A stretch of DNA of 64,000 bases from Lathyrus oleraceus (GCF_024323335.1 NC_066585.1:530805082-530869081); one strand, 5' to 3'; counted from the first letter of the stretch, positions 1 to 11,380 are shown. Made by a program: numbers and translations. The notes: generated by a model from the sequence alone, not told the origin.

Positions 1-83
1 TATTATATTTATTAATTTAATTAAATAATTGGAATTATTGGATTATTATTATTATTATTATTGGAATAATAATTATTGGAAAA

Positions 84-93
84 TATATATAAG
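84..93 (+). promoter_or_regulatory. Candidate TATA box of the Tekay LTR promoter
   Basis: TATATATAAG lies about 130 bp into the LTR and is followed by a purine-rich leader and a CACGTG G-box at 137-142. The same motif lies near 6662 in the 3' LTR. It is the best TATA-like match upstream of gag, but the start site is inferred. Confidence 0.45.
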
Positions 94-537
94 TTGGAAA
101 TAAGAAAAAGAGTCCCATTTGGTAAAGAAAGGGTTTCACGTGAAAAGCAGAGAAGCGGCTGAAAAGAGGAAAAGGGTAAAGAGACAGAGCAAGAGGAAGA
201 AGGTTGGAGAAGAGAAAAGCTTGAAGCTTAAAGATTCGCCGGATTAACTCAGGTAAGGGGGGTTTATCGTCGTTTAATGGGTATTATGGGTTAACATGTA
301 ATGGGTAGTGATGAACCGTTGATTTGACCCTAATTGGGATGTTGAATGCTGAAAAATTGTGTTGGATAAGTTGTGTTAAAACTGAAATTGAATCTGTAAT
401 TGGATGGGTAGTGATTTTCCGAAAACGTAGCTTCTTACGGAATTGGAATCGGAGGTCCGGAAGTCCTCCAACGGCGGAAAATGCGGAGAATTCTGCATTC
501 TGCTTCGTGTTAGCGCAGGAACAGCTTTCTGTCTTGC

Positions 538-788
538 GTTAACCGGTTAACCCAGGGTGTTAACCGGTTAACACTGTTATGAATTGTGAAAAATTGTTGT
601 TTTGTCTGCGTTAACCGGTTAACCCAGGGTGTTAACCGGTTAACACTGTTGTGATTTCTGAGAAATTGCTGTTCTGTCTGCGTTAACCGGTTAACCCAGA
701 GCGTTAACCGGTTAACACTGTTAAAATTGACCAGGAAGCGTTTTCTGTCCTGCGTTAACCGGTTAACCCAGGGCGTTAACCGGTTAAC
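538..788 (+). repeat. Four 72-bp tandem units, each with two GTTAACCGGTTAAC palindromes
   Basis: The perfect 14-bp palindrome GTTAACCGGTTAAC starts at 538, 559, 610, 631, 682, 703, 754 and 775. Unit spacing is exactly 72 bp and spacing within each pair is exactly 21 bp. The array recurs unchanged in spacing in the 3' LTR, starting at 7116, 7137, 7188, 7209, 7260, 7281, 7332 and 7353. Each palindrome carries GGTTAA on both strands, the core of the GT-1/trihelix box known from plant promoters. Confidence 0.95.
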
Positions 789-1073
789 ACTGTTGGAAAT
801 TGGAAAAATTGATATTTTAATATTGTGAACATAATTGGTGATTGGCCTATATCGGTGTGTGATATAGTAGGGATTATTTCCCGTTGTTTTGAGTAGGATA
901 GATGTTAGTAGAGTGTGCTAATACTGTGACTGAATTATTTGGCATGACATAATATGATTATGTGATAAATATGCTGATGATGTGTGAAAATATGCATAAT
1001 GTTGTGAATGTATATATTATGTATGTAATTGTGGATGGACTGTTTTATGGCTTAGAGTGTGAGCATATGTCCA

Positions 1074-1282
1074 TTGTGGATTGTTGTTGATGTTGCATGC
1101 TAGGTGATTTGGCATAGCATAATGTGGCCTTTATGGTGGTAGCTAATTCCCATGGTGAGGAATTAGTGATGTTAGTCATTTTGGACTGTTGTTGATGTTT
1201 GCATGCTAGGTGATTAGCGTGCATAGCATGGCCCTTGGGGTGGTAGCTAATTCCCATGGTGAGGAATTGGTGATGTGAGTCA
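1074..1282 (+). repeat. Tandem duplication of about 105 bp in the LTR
   Basis: Two units, 1074-1177 and 1178-1282, share the segments GTTGTTGATGTT, GCATGCTAGGTGATT and GGTAGCTAATTCCCATGG in the same order. The duplication is also present in the 3' LTR (about 7652-7860), so it predates this insertion. Confidence 0.85.
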
Positions 1283-2002
1283 CTAGGTCTCAAATGAGTG
1301 GGACTAGTGAGCTTGGTAGCCGTACCTGGATTTGGTCGGTGAAGTTGAACTATATGTTCACGAATAGTCGGTACCGCATGTATGGAGTCTCATTGCATAA
1401 TGTATGTATGGCGTATAATATGAATGGATGTATTCCAATATTATACGTGTGTTTTGTGTTGGTGTTGAGTATGAATTGAGATTATACGTATGCTTTATGT
1501 TGGTGTTAAGTATTATGTTTGAGTTGATGTGCCGTTACTGAATGTGTGTTATGATTAGGGTGATGAAATGTGTTAAATTACTTAACATTGCATGATATTT
1601 TATAATGCTTATTATATCGATTGAGGAACTCACCCTTACAACTATTTTTCAGGTAACGAGCAGTGATTGAGTAGGAGCTAGTGCTTGGAGTCTAGTGTAG
1701 TTTCTTAGTGGGTCATGCTCTGGTAGATGTAACATCGGGATGGGATGTTTTAAATGTTTTATTGTTGGTTATGAACTAGTTTACATGTAATATGCTACAT
1801 GTTTTGCATGATTGATTAAATCTCTATCCGCTGCGTATTGTGCAAATGCTTTATGTTTTGAATTAATAAAAGAGTATGACAGTTATCATGGTGAATGGTG
1901 TGAAGTAATTGTGTGACACCCTTAATTGCATATTTACTCTGATTGATATATGTTGTTATTTTAATTAAACTTTTGGGGTTTTTTAGAAGGGTGTTAGATT
2001 AG

Positions 2003-2014
2003 TGGTATCAGAGC
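2003..2014 (+). other. Primer-binding site, initiator tRNA-Met
   Basis: TGGTATCAGAGC lies four bases inside the 5' LTR and is complementary to the 3' end of plant initiator tRNA-Met, the usual primer for chromoviruses and many copia elements. It marks where minus-strand DNA synthesis starts. Confidence 0.92.
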
Positions 2015-2122
2015 ATAGTCGGTCGAGTCGAGTCGTAATTATTCTGTTTCCCTGTACGTGATAGGTGTTGTGTAACCCTATCAGTACTTATTGTTTTAGC
2101 TTGTTGGGCTTTCAGAATAGAG

Positions 2123-5100
2123 ATGGCTGGAAGAGGTAGAGACGATGCTGCGATTGCTGAGGCTCTGGGTATGCTAGCTGGAGTACTTGGAGGAAATCCG
2201 AATGTTGTGGGAATGGGAGCTGCTCGTCAACTGAGTGAGTTCCAGAAGAACAATCCTCCAATGTTCAAGGGAGCATACGATCCAGATGGTGCTCAGAAGT
2301 GGTTGAAGGAGATCGAGAGGATCTTCCGAGTGACTGAGTGTGCCGATAACCAGAAGGTCAGGTTCGGTACGCATATGCTGTCAGAGGAAGCAGATGATTG
2401 GTGGGTCGCTACCCGCACTGAGTTGGAAACTGCTGGGAGTGCTGAGATCACTTGGGCGGTGTTCAGAGAGAGATTTCTGAGGAAGTATTTTCCAGAGGAT
2501 GTCAGAGGAAAGAAAGAGATAGAGTTCTTAGAATTGAAGCAGGGCAATCGGTCTGTTACTGAGTATGCTGCTAAGTTCACAGAGCTGTCGAAGTATTACA
2601 CTCCCTATGATGAGGCTACTGGGGAATTTTCAAAATGTGTGAAGTTTGAGAACGGGTTACGTCCCGAGATCAAGCAGGCTATTGGGTATCAGCGGATTAG
2701 AGTGTTTTCTGACTTGGTTGACTGTTGCAGGATTTTCGAACAGGATACCAAGGCCAGATCGGAGAGCTATCAGCAGAGAGTTGATAGGAAAGGCAAGAAT
2801 CAGAATGATCGTGGGAAACCGTATGCAGCTGGCAAAGGTTTCCAGAGACAGAGTGGGATGAAGAGACCTAGTGGGGGAGACTCCAGTGCCCCTGTTAAGT
2901 GTTACAGATGTGGTCAGGCTGGACATCGTTTCCATGAGTGTACCAGTAATGAGAAGAAGTGTTTCAAGTGTGGAAAAGGTGGTCACTTGGCTGCAGAGTG
3001 TCGGTTGAAGACTGTGACTTGTTTCAACTGTGGAGAGGTGGGTCATATCAGTCCACAGTGTCCTAAGCCGAAGAGAGAGAACCAGTCGGGAGGCAAGGTC
3101 TTTGCTTTATCGGGTTCTGAGACTTCTGCAGATGATCGTTTGATCCGAGGTACGTGTTATATTAATGGCTTTCCTCTTGTAGCTATTATTGACACAGGTG
3201 CGACTCATTCCTTTATATCTTTGGATTGTGCTGTGAAACTTAGATTAGAGATATCTGAGATGCATGGGAGTATGGTGATTGATACTCCTGCGAAGGGTTC
3301 AGTGACTACTACTTCAGTTTGTTTAGATTGTCCTTTGAGTATTTTTGGTAGAGACTTTGGAATGGACCTTGTGTGTCTTCCACTAGTGCAGATTGATGTT
3401 ATCTTGGGTATGAACTGGTTGGTGTTTAACCGAGTTTCTATCAACTGTTTTGATAAGACTGTGATCTTTCCTGAGATTGAGGAAGGAAAGAGTTTGTTTC
3501 TATCAGCAAGGCAGGTGAATGAGGCAGTAGCAGATGGGGCAGAGTTGTTTATGCTGTTAGCGACTTTGGAGGCTAAAGATAAACTGGTGATTTGCGATCT
3601 AGCCGTGGTGTGTGATTTTCCTGATGTGTTTCCTGAAGAAGTGAATGAATTACCGCCAGAGCGTGAAGTTGAGTTCTCGATTGATTTGGTACCTGGTACT
3701 AGGCCGATATCGATGGCTCCGTACCGTATGTCTGCTGTTGAGTTAACTGAATTGAAGAGTCAGTTGGAAGATCTGTTGGATAAGAAATTTATTCGTCCGA
3801 GTGTGTCGCCGTGGGGCGCACCAGTGTTATTGGTTAAGAAGAAAGAAGGTACTATGAGGTTGTGTGTGGACTACAGGCAACTGAATAAAGTGACGATCAA
3901 GAATCGGTATCCGTTGCCGAGGATTGATGATTTGATGGATCAGTTGGTGGGTGCGAGTGTGTTCAGCAAAATAGATTTGAGATCGGGTTATCATCAGATA
4001 CGTGTGAAAACTGAGGATATTCAGAAGACTGCTTTCAGAACAAGGTATGGACATTATGAGTATTCTGTAATGCCTTTTGGTGTGACTAATGCGCCTGGAG
4101 TATTTATGGAGTATATGAATAGGATTTTCCATCCGTACCTGGACAAGTTTGTTGTGGTGTTTATTGACGATATTTTGGTGTATTCAAAATCTGAAGAAGA
4201 GCATGCTGAACATTTGAGAGTGGTTTTAGGAGTTCTACGAGAAAAGAAGTTATTTGCTAAATTGTCCAAGTGTGAATTTTGGTTAGAAGAGGTTAGTTTT
4301 CTTGGTCATGTGATTTCAAGAGGTGGTGTTGCTGTTGATCCTTCTAAGATAGAAGCGGTATCTAAGTGGGAAGCTCCGAAGTCAGTTTCTGAGATAAGGA
4401 GTTTTCTTGGACTTGCAGGTTATTATAGGAAATTCATTGAGGGATTTTCTAAGTTGGCATTACCGCTGACGATGTTGACTAGAAAGGGGCAAGCGTTTCT
4501 TTGGGACTCAAAATGTGAAGAAGGTTTCCAAGAGTTAAAGAGAAGGTTAACTACTGCTCCTATTCTGATATTACCAAGTCCATCGGAACCATTTGAGGTT
4601 TACTGTGATGCTTCATTGTTGGGTTTGGGTGGTGTTTTGATGCAGAATAAGCAGGTTGTAGCTTATGCTTCGAGACAACTGAAGGTTCATGAGAGGAACT
4701 ATCCGACACACGATTTAGAGTTGGCAGCTGTGGTATTTGTTCTGAAGTTATGGAGGCATTACTTGTACGGGTCAAGATTTGAGGTTTTCAGTGACCATAA
4801 AAGTTTAAAGTATTTGTTTGATCAGAAAGAGCTGAATATGAGACAGAGAAGATGGTTAGAGTTTCTGAAGGATTATGACTTTGGTTTGAATTACCATCCG
4901 GGTAAAGCAAACGTAGTGGCTGATGCATTGAGTCGGAAATCATTGCATATGTCTATGTTAATGGTTAAGGAATTGGATTTAATTGAGCAGTTTAGAGACT
5001 TGAGTTTGGTGTGTGAGAGTACTCACAATAGTGTTAAATTGGGAATGTTGAAGTTAACGAGTGGTATTCTGGATGAGATTAGAGAGGGTCAGAAATCCGA

Positions 5101-5431
5101 TGTGCTTTTGGTTGATAAGTTGACTCTAGTGAATCAAGATCAAGGTGGTGAATTCAGAGTTGATGAGAATGGTGTTTTGAAATTTGGTAATCGGGTGTGT
5201 ATTCCGGATGTTACCGAACTTAAGAAGAGTATTCTTGAGGAAGGGCATCGTAGTGGCCTGAGTATTCATCCTGGGGCTACGAAGATGTATCATGATTTGA
5301 AAAAGTTATTTTGGTGGCCGGGAATGAAAAGAGAAATTGCGAGTTTTGTTTATTCTTGTTTGACTTGTCAGAAGTCAAAGATTGAGCATCAGAAGCCGTC
5401 TGGGCTAATGCAACCGTTGGTTATTCCATAG
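2123..5431 (+). CDS. Gag-pol polyprotein, Tekay type, ended early by an in-frame TAG
   Basis: This is a 1102-residue open frame. Residues about 60-210 are a retrotransposon Gag domain. Three CCHC zinc knuckles follow at about 258-315 ([42 protein letters not shown]), for nucleic-acid packaging. The aspartic protease motif DTGATHSF is near residue 356. Reverse transcriptase starts near 510 and has the catalytic FIDD near 680. RNase H (YCDAS) is near 830. The HHCC zinc-binding start of integrase is near 1050-1090 (CLTCQ). The frame stops at 5429-5431 (TAG) just before the integrase catalytic core, which continues in the same frame as a separate ORF. No other break is visible. The ATG fits the usual Gag start and lies 109 bp after the primer-binding site. 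Products would act in cytoplasmic virus-like particles and the nucleus. Confidence 0.93.
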   Translation: MAGRGRDDAAIAEALGMLAGVLGGNPNVVGMGAARQLSEFQKNNPPMFKGAYDPDGAQKWLKEIERIFRVTECADNQKVRFGTHMLSEEADDWWVATRTELETAGSAEITWAVFRERFLRKYFPEDVRGKKEIEFLELKQGNRSVTEYAAKFTELSKYYTPYDEATGEFSKCVKFENGLRPEIKQAIGYQRIRVFSDLVDCCRIFEQDTKARSESYQQRVDRKGKNQNDRGKPYAAGKGFQRQSGMKRPSGGDSSAPVKCYRCGQAGHRFHECTSNEKKCFKCGKGGHLAAECRLKTVTCFNCGEVGHISPQCPKPKRENQSGGKVFALSGSETSADDRLIRGTCYINGFPLVAIIDTGATHSFISLDCAVKLRLEISEMHGSMVIDTPAKGSVTTTSVCLDCPLSIFGRDFGMDLVCLPLVQIDVILGMNWLVFNRVSINCFDKTVIFPEIEEGKSLFLSARQVNEAVADGAELFMLLATLEAKDKLVICDLAVVCDFPDVFPEEVNELPPEREVEFSIDLVPGTRPISMAPYRMSAVELTELKSQLEDLLDKKFIRPSVSPWGAPVLLVKKKEGTMRLCVDYRQLNKVTIKNRYPLPRIDDLMDQLVGASVFSKIDLRSGYHQIRVKTEDIQKTAFRTRYGHYEYSVMPFGVTNAPGVFMEYMNRIFHPYLDKFVVVFIDDILVYSKSEEEHAEHLRVVLGVLREKKLFAKLSKCEFWLEEVSFLGHVISRGGVAVDPSKIEAVSKWEAPKSVSEIRSFLGLAGYYRKFIEGFSKLALPLTMLTRKGQAFLWDSKCEEGFQELKRRLTTAPILILPSPSEPFEVYCDASLLGLGGVLMQNKQVVAYASRQLKVHERNYPTHDLELAAVVFVLKLWRHYLYGSRFEVFSDHKSLKYLFDQKELNMRQRRWLEFLKDYDFGLNYHPGKANVVADALSRKSLHMSMLMVKELDLIEQFRDLSLVCESTHNSVKLGMLKLTSGILDEIREGQKSDVLLVDKLTLVNQDQGGEFRVDENGVLKFGNRVCIPDVTELKKSILEEGHRSGLSIHPGATKMYHDLKKLFWWPGMKREIASFVYSCLTCQKSKIEHQKPSGLMQPLVIP

Positions 5432-6493
5432 TGGAAGTGGGATAGTATCAGTATGGATTTTGTTTCTGGTTTACCGAGGACAATTAAGAATTTTGAAGCT
5501 ATTTGGGTGATTGTTGACAGATTGACAAAATCGGCTCATTTCATTCCGATCAGAATGGATTATCCGTTAGAGAGATTAGCTGAGTTGTATATTGAGAAAA
5601 TTGTAAGTTTGCATGGTATTCCGTCGAGTATTGTTTCGGACAGAGATCCTAGATTTACATCGAAGTTCTGGGAAGGTTTGCAGAGGGCTTTAGGAACTAA
5701 GCTGAGATTGAGTTCTGCATATCATCCGCAGACTGATGGTCAGACTGAGAGGACGATTCAGTCGCTGGAGGATCTTTTGAGGGCTTGTGTTTTGGAAAAG
5801 GGAGGTGCTTGGGATTGTTATTTACCTTTGATTGAGTTTACCTACAACAATAGTTTTCATTCGAGCATTGGTATGGCACCGTTTGAAGCTTTGTATGGTA
5901 GGAGATGTCGGACACCTTTATGTTGGTATGAGTCCGGTGAGAGTGTTGTGGTTGGACCAGAGATTGTTCAACAAACTACGGAAAAGATTAAGATGATTCA
6001 GGAGAAGATGAGGATTGCTCAAAGTCGTCAGAAGAGTTATCACGACAAGAGGAGGAAATCACTTGAGTTTCAAGAGGGAGATCATGTGTTTCTTCGTGTT
6101 ACTCCGATAACTGGAGTTGGTCGAGCTTTGAAGTCGAAGAAGTTGACACCTCGATTTATTGGTCCTTATCAGATTTTGGAGAGGATAGGGGAGGTAGCCT
6201 ATCGTATCTCTTTACCGCCGTCACTTGCGAATTTGCATGAGGTTTTTCATGTGTCTCAGTTGAGGAGGTACATTCCTGATCCGTCGCATGTTGTCCAAGT
6301 AGATGATGTACAGGTGAGAGATAACCTGACTGTTGAAACATCACCTATGAGGATCGAGGATCGAGAGTTAAAGCAGTTGCGGGGTAAAGAGATTGCTTTG
6401 GTAAAGGTAGCTTGGGGAGGACCAGCAGGTGGCAATGTGACTTGGGAACTTGAGAGTCAGATGAAGGAGTCTTATCCAGAGTTATTCGCTTGA
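5432..6493 (+). pseudogene. Integrase core and chromodomain-like tail, cut off from gag-pol by one stop
   Basis: This is the direct in-frame continuation of gag-pol after the TAG at 5429-5431; the first ATG downstream is 5453. It shows the integrase DDE core, with the first Asp in SMDFVSGLP, the second in [12 protein letters not shown] and the Glu region in [14 protein letters not shown]. The GPY/F-like segment (RFIGPYQIL) follows. The last ~70 residues ([21 protein letters not shown], then TWELE and YPELF) resemble the type II chromodomain of Tel/Tekay chromoviruses, thought to steer integration to particular chromatin. Without the upstream region it lacks the zinc-binding domain, so the element is probably non-autonomous. 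Confidence 0.9.
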
Positions 6494-6522
6494 GGTATGT
6501 TTTCGAGGACGAAAACTCTTTT

Positions 6523-6535
6523 AGTGGGGGAGAGT
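6523..6535 (+). other. Polypurine tract of the Tekay element
   Basis: AGTGGGGGAGAGT sits immediately before the TG of the 3' LTR, the expected site for plus-strand priming. Confidence 0.88.
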
Positions 6536-8576
6536 TGTAACACCCCGATAAAAATAAGATAATTATTTAATTTAAGTTAATATTATATTTATTAATTTAA
6601 TTAAATAATTGGAATTATTGGATTATTATTATTTATTATTGGAATAATAATTATTGGAAAATATATATAAGTTGGAAATAAGAAAAAGAGTCCCATTTGG
6701 TAAAGAAAGGGTTTCACGTGAAAAGCAGAGAAGCGGCTGAAAAGAGGAAAAGGGCAAAGAGACAGAGCAAGAGGAAGAAGGTTGGAGAAGAGAAAAGCTT
6801 GAAGCTTAAAGATTCGCCGGATTAACTCAGGTAAGGGGGGTTTATCGTCGTTTAATGGGTATTATGGGTTAACATGTAATGGGTAGTGATGAACCGTTGA
6901 TTTGACCCTAATTGGGATGTTGAATGCTGAAAAATTGTGTTGGATAAGTTGTGTTAAAACTGGAATTGAATCTGTAATTGGATGGGTAGTGATTTTCCGA
7001 AAACGTAGCTTCTTACGGAATTGGAATCGGAGGTCCGGAAGTCCTCCAACGGCGGAAAATGCGGAGAATTCTGCATTCTGCTTCGTGTTAGCGCAGGAAC
7101 AGCTTTCTGTCTTGCGTTAACCGGTTAACCCAGGGTGTTAACCGGTTAACACTGTTATGAATTGTGAAAAATTGTTGTTTTGTCTGCGTTAACCGGTTAA
7201 CCCAGGGTGTTAACCGGTTAACACTGTTGTGATTTCTGAGAAATTGCTGTTCTGTCTGCGTTAACCGGTTAACCCAGGGCGTTAACCGGTTAACACTGTT
7301 AAAATTGACCAGGAAGCGTGTTCTGTCCTGCGTTAACCGGTTAACCCAGGGCGTTAACCGGTTAACACTGTTGGAAATTGGAAAAATTGATATTTTAATG
7401 TTGTGAACATAATTGGTGATTGGCCTATATCGGTGTGTGATATAGTAGGGATTATTTCCCGTTGTTTTGAGTAGGATAGGTGTTAGTAGAGTGTGCTAAT
7501 ACTGTGACTGAATTATTTGGCATGACATAATATGATTATGTGATAAATATGCTGATGATGTGTGAAAATATGCATAATGTTGTGAATGTATATATTATGT
7601 ATGTAATTGTGGATGGACTGTTTTATGGCTTAGAGTGTGAGCATATGTCCATTGTGGATTGTTGTTGATGTTGCATGCTAGGTGATTTGGCATAGCATAA
7701 TGTGGCCTTTATGGTGGTAGCTAATTCCCATGGTGAGGAATTAGTGATGTTAGTCATTTTGGACTGTTGTTGATGTTTGCATGCTAGGTGATTAGCGTGC
7801 ATAGCATGGCCCTTGGGGTGGTAGCTAATTCCCATGGTGAGGAATTGGTGATGTGAGTCACTAGGTCTCAAATGAGTGGGACTAGTGAGCTTGGTAGCCG
7901 TACCTGGATTTGGTCGGTGAAGTTGAACTATATGTTCACGAATAGTCGGTACCGCATGTATGGAGTCTCATTGCATAATGTATGTATGGCGTATAATATG
8001 AATGGATGTATTCCAATATTATACGTGTGTTTTGTGTTGGTGTTGAGTATGAATTGAGATTATACGTATGCTTTATGTTGGTGTTGAGTATGATGTTTGA
8101 GTTGATGTGCCGTTACTGAATGTGTGTTATGATTAGGGTGATGAAATGTGTTAAATTACTTAACATTGCATGATATTTTATAATGCTTATTATATCGATT
8201 GAGGAACTCACCCTTACAACTATTTTTCAGGTAACGAGCAGTGATTGAGTAGGAGCTAGTGCTTGGAGTCTAGTGTAGTTCCTTAGTGGGTCATGCTCTG
8301 GTAGATGTAACATCGGGATGGGATGTTTTAAATGTTTTATTGTTGGTTGTGAACTAGTTTACATGTAATATGCTACATGTTTTGCATGATTGATTAAATC
8401 TCTATCCGCTGCGTATTGTGCAAATGCTTTATGTTTTGAATTAATAAAAGCGCATGACAGTTATCATGGTGAATGGTGTGAAGTAATTGTGTGACACCCT
8501 TAATTGCATATTTACTCTGATTGATATATGTTGTTATTTTAATTAAACTTTTGGGGTTTTTTAGAAGGGTGTTACA
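6536..8576 (+). repeat. 3' LTR of the Tekay-type element
   Basis: The complete 2041-bp LTR runs from TGTAACACCC to GGGTGTTACA. It repeats every feature of the 5' copy: TATA-like box near 6662, splice-like pair 6831/8230, palindrome array 7116-7366, 105-bp duplication near 7652-7860 and AATAAA near 8443. The few differences from the 5' copy are scattered single bases plus one ATT-repeat length change near the start. Confidence 0.95.
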
Positions 8577-9985
8577 CCTATCACTCTCTTCATTAAACTG
8601 AAACTCTTGGATAACTAAGAAGAAATCTAAGACCATGGATTCTTCATGGATGAAAAATGGTCCCCTCCAACCAAGGTACTAAGAGATCTTTCCTTATTCC
8701 CTCATCCCAATCTCACCCACAAAGTTTTCTTCTCTTTCAGAAATGGTTAAAGTCTCTGAAATCTAGTCATAAGGAGTATATTGCCTATCCAAGTGTCTTC
8801 CCAAAAAGATGTATGAAGACTTGTTCCAACCTTCTTGACAAATCTAACCTCAAACCAATTAGGAAGGTCATCCTTTATAGAACCAATAAGGGATACTCCT
8901 TTCCACCAAGAAGAGGAAGAACGAGAGCCCAGTGATCATCCCCCGCTCAAAGAGGTGACATGGGAATGACCATACCTGGCATACAGGATATCAAACCAAG
9001 TACCATAAGCACCTAACAAAAGTCTTCATCTCCATTTAGCCTAGAGAGCTAGATTAACCATCTAGAGATCTCTAACACCCCAAACCCCCTCATTCTTAGA
9101 CTTAAAAACATCATACCATTCTTGGACTCCCCTTTCACACCTCCCTAAAGAAACTCCTCTGAATCATAACTAACTTCTTCCACATTTTTACAAGATTTTT
9201 TAAGAAGGAAAGATAGAACACATGAATGGAATTGAGGATAGAGTTTAGGAGAATAACCCTCCCTCAAAGACTCACATACATATGATTCTAGGAGTGAAGT
9301 CTCTTCCAAATTAGGTTAACAAGAGGTTCCCAAGTAGACTTCAATTGAGGGTTGGTGTCTATTAGCAGCCTAAGATACTTAAAGGGAAAAGACTAAACTC
9401 AATCCTTCAGTGAATAAAGTTCTCAGCTAAGACTAAAAAGGCGGGATCAACATTAATATCAATCAAGCTACTCTTATGGAATTTAACCCCAAGGCCCGAA
9501 GCTAATTCGAACCCCTCAGAATTGCTCTAATGACCCATAAATTCTCCATCGAGGGATCTCCCAAGATTAAGGTATTGTTAGTATATTGAAGGTGGATGAT
9601 CACAAAGTTTGAGGAGCCAATTTTAAATCCTGAAAAAAGACTAAGATCGGTGGCCCTTTTGATAAGACCACTAAGGCATTCGACCACTAGGAGGAAGAGG
9701 AAATGTGCTAAGGGCTCTCCTTGTTTGAGGCCCCTATGGATTTTAATCTCCTAGGTTGAGGAGTCATTAACCAACATGACCACCATATTGCCAGCAAGTA
9801 CATAAATTTTGATCCAAGATCTCCACTTATCCTTAAACCAAATATGATAAGTATGTAATCCAGGAAACTCCAGCTAACCGAATCATACGCTTTCTCAAAA
9901 TCTACTTTAAAAATACGACAACCTTTTCTAATACATTTAGCCAAGTCAATCACCTCGTTAAGAGTCACAACTCCATTGACCATAT
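8577..9985 (-). pseudogene. LINE (L1-type) reverse transcriptase fragment, inactivated
   Basis: Read on the minus strand, the segment from 9985 down gives LVNGVVTLNE, IFKVDFEKAYDSVSWSFLDY and then VVECLSGLIKRATDL, the core blocks of plant L1-type reverse transcriptases. The catalytic YADD block is changed to YTNN (near 9590, LQYTNNTLILG), which removes both metal-binding aspartates. Further down, CERGVQEWYDVFKSKNEGVWG (9060-9130) and SWWKGVSLIG...SFWEDTWIGN (8920-8790) match the C-terminal zinc-knuckle region of LINE ORF2. Several stops and frame changes occur. No 5' end, poly(A) tail or target duplication is visible. Confidence 0.85.
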
Positions 9986-10541
9986 ACTCCTTCTAGAGTC
10001 AAATAAAAATTATCCAAGTCAAATAGTGTATAAAATAAAAGATTGTTTATTCACAATCAATTTTTTTATCACAAGAACACCTACTTGTAGATAGTTAAAT
10101 TCTCCTAAAATGACAGTGCCTTAAAAAAATGTCAAGTTCTTCCGGCTATGATTGTTTAGAAGCAAAGGTGCCGCCGATACAGTGACATTAGGCAAGTTAT
10201 CGGTGAATATGAAATAGACGTGAAAAATAAACAAATAGTGAATTTGACCTCAATAACTTAGTTTATACGAAACTTCTAAAAGTCGTTAGTTCAAACCTCC
10301 AAACACGTCTTACATATCTTCAACAATCATACACCCGTATCAACCAAGAAATGATACAATTCAACGATCAAAACATTACAAAGTACATAAAACCAATGAA
10401 CCAATAACTTTAATAAAAAAATTCATGTCTTTGTTTAGTTATTTATATTAAAATCAAAGACATTAGTAGACTTTTCACCTTCCAAACGCGTCATTAAGTC
10501 CAATCGGAACGCGCGTTTTAGTTTTACCACTTCCAATCAGC
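9986..10541. other. AT-rich intergenic stretch upstream of the PAR1-like gene
   Basis: No coding pattern or repeat family is recognised. It separates the LINE remnant from the TATA box of the PAR1-like gene and probably includes that gene's distal promoter. Confidence 0.5.
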
Positions 10542-10553
10542 CTATATATAAAC
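10542..10553 (+). promoter_or_regulatory. TATA box of the PAR1-like gene
   Basis: CTATATATAAAC lies 106-117 bp upstream of the ATG. A start site about 30 bp downstream would leave a roughly 75-bp leader, normal for a compact plant gene. The leader carries CTCAAAAAG and pyrimidine-rich tracts. Confidence 0.75.
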
Positions 10554-10658
10554 CATATGCTGATCATTCTCAATATCTCAACACTTCTCATTACATATAC
10601 ACTCAAAAAGAGAAAAACCTGTTTTTTCTTCCTTAAACTACACCCTTTGTTTATAACC

Positions 10659-11380
10659 ATGTCTTTCTCAAACAAACTATCATTGGTTTTATTACTTTCT
10701 TCTTTTCTCATCCATGCATCTTTTGGTAAGTATTTTGTAATTTATAACCTACTATTTTTCTTTGATATTTTCTTATGATGTGTGTATATTAAACATACTC
10801 ATGAATTTTGCAGGTGAGATGGTATGCGAGGACTTGCCGAAAGAAGTGTGTACTTTCTCAATAGCTTCATCTGGGAAGAGATGTTTGTTGGAGACGGAGA
10901 AAGGAATCAACGGTGAAATTGAGTATCAATGCAGAACATCTGAAGTTGTGGTGGAGAGAATGTCGGAGTATATAGAGACAGACCAGTGTGTGGGAGGATG
11001 TGGTGTTGATAGAAGTTCTGTTGGTATTTCATCTGATGCTTTCTTTGAGCCACAATTCACTGGCAAGCTTTGTTCACCAGCTTGTTATGAGAAGTGTCCT
11101 AACATTGTTGATCTTTTCTTCAACTTGGCTGCTGGAGAGGGTAAGAATGCTAATCATAGTGGTTTATCGTCGTATATTTTTATCGAATTCGACATAGATA
11201 ATAACTAAGTTTGCGTTGATGTGATGAATAACAGGAGTGTTTTTGCCGGAACTGTGTGAGAAACATAAGAGCAACCCTCGTCGTGCTATGGTTGAGCTTG
11301 TGAGCTCTGGAGCTGCATTTGGACCTGTTTCTGCTGTTTCTGAGGACATTGTGGTGGCACCTGCACCTTCTGCTCAATGA
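10659..11380 (+). CDS. PAR1: PAR1-family secreted cysteine-rich protein, three exons
   Basis: Exons are 10659-10725, 10814-11140 and 11235-11380, with GT-AG introns of 88 and 94 bp, both phase 1. They encode 179 residues. Residues 1-23 are a signal peptide (MSFSNKL then LVLLLSSFLIHASFG), so the protein should enter the secretory pathway. The mature part begins EMVCEDLP and has ten cysteines, enough for five disulphides, including CVGGCG and CSPACYEKC. The block GKLCSPACYEKCPNIVDLFFNLAAGEG and the LPELCEKHKSNPRRAM tail match the PAR1 (photoassimilate-responsive) family. These small plant proteins were first noted as sugar- and pathogen-responsive; their biochemical role is not known. Length and exon layout look intact, and a polyadenylation-like AATAAT lies near 11488. 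This is one of only two ordinary host genes in the window. Confidence 0.93.

Larger units (their letters stand above)
253..1652 (+). other. Candidate 1.4-kb leader intron inside the LTR
   Basis: A strong donor, CTCAG|GTAAGG, at 252/253 is matched by a pyrimidine-rich acceptor, CTATTTTTCAG|G, ending at 1652. The same pair occurs in the 3' LTR (6831-8230). Splicing would remove the palindrome array and most short upstream ATGs between the presumed start site and gag at 2123. Splicing is inferred; no transcript evidence is visible. Confidence 0.4.
1..1998 (+). repeat. 5' LTR of the Tekay-type element (left end clipped)
   Basis: Position 1 aligns with 6581 in the 3' LTR, so about 45 bp are missing. 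The LTR ends in GGGTGTTAGA where the 3' copy has GGGTGTTACA, a single change in the terminal dinucleotide. It contains a TATA-like box at 84-93, a G-box CACGTG at 137-142, a four-unit 72-bp palindrome array at 538-788, a 105-bp tandem duplication at 1074-1282 and an AATAAA polyadenylation signal at 1865-1870. Small ORFs in it (for example 1045-1293 on the minus strand) recur in the other LTR only because the LTRs are near-identical. Confidence 0.93.
1..8576 (+). mobile_element. Ty3/gypsy LTR retrotransposon, Tekay/Del-type chromovirus
   Basis: This element is complete except for about 45 bp missing from the 5' LTR at the window edge. The order is LTR, primer-binding site, gag, protease, reverse transcriptase, RNase H, integrase with a C-terminal chromodomain-like segment, polypurine tract and LTR. 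Integrase follows RNase H, which is the Ty3/gypsy order. The LTR begins TGTAACACCC and ends GGGTGTTACA, a perfect 10-bp terminal inverted repeat. The two LTRs differ at only about 14 positions plus one short indel over roughly 2 kb (hand count), so insertion was recent. The 3' flank (8577 on) is a LINE fragment, so the element probably landed in or next to it. The target duplication cannot be checked because the 5' flank lies outside the window. Confidence 0.93.

Noticed and set aside
1045..1293. 82-codon minus-strand frame in the Tekay LTR (also 7623-7871)
   Set aside because: Lies in a tandem-duplicated noncoding part of the LTR; His/Gln-rich composition follows from the repeat.
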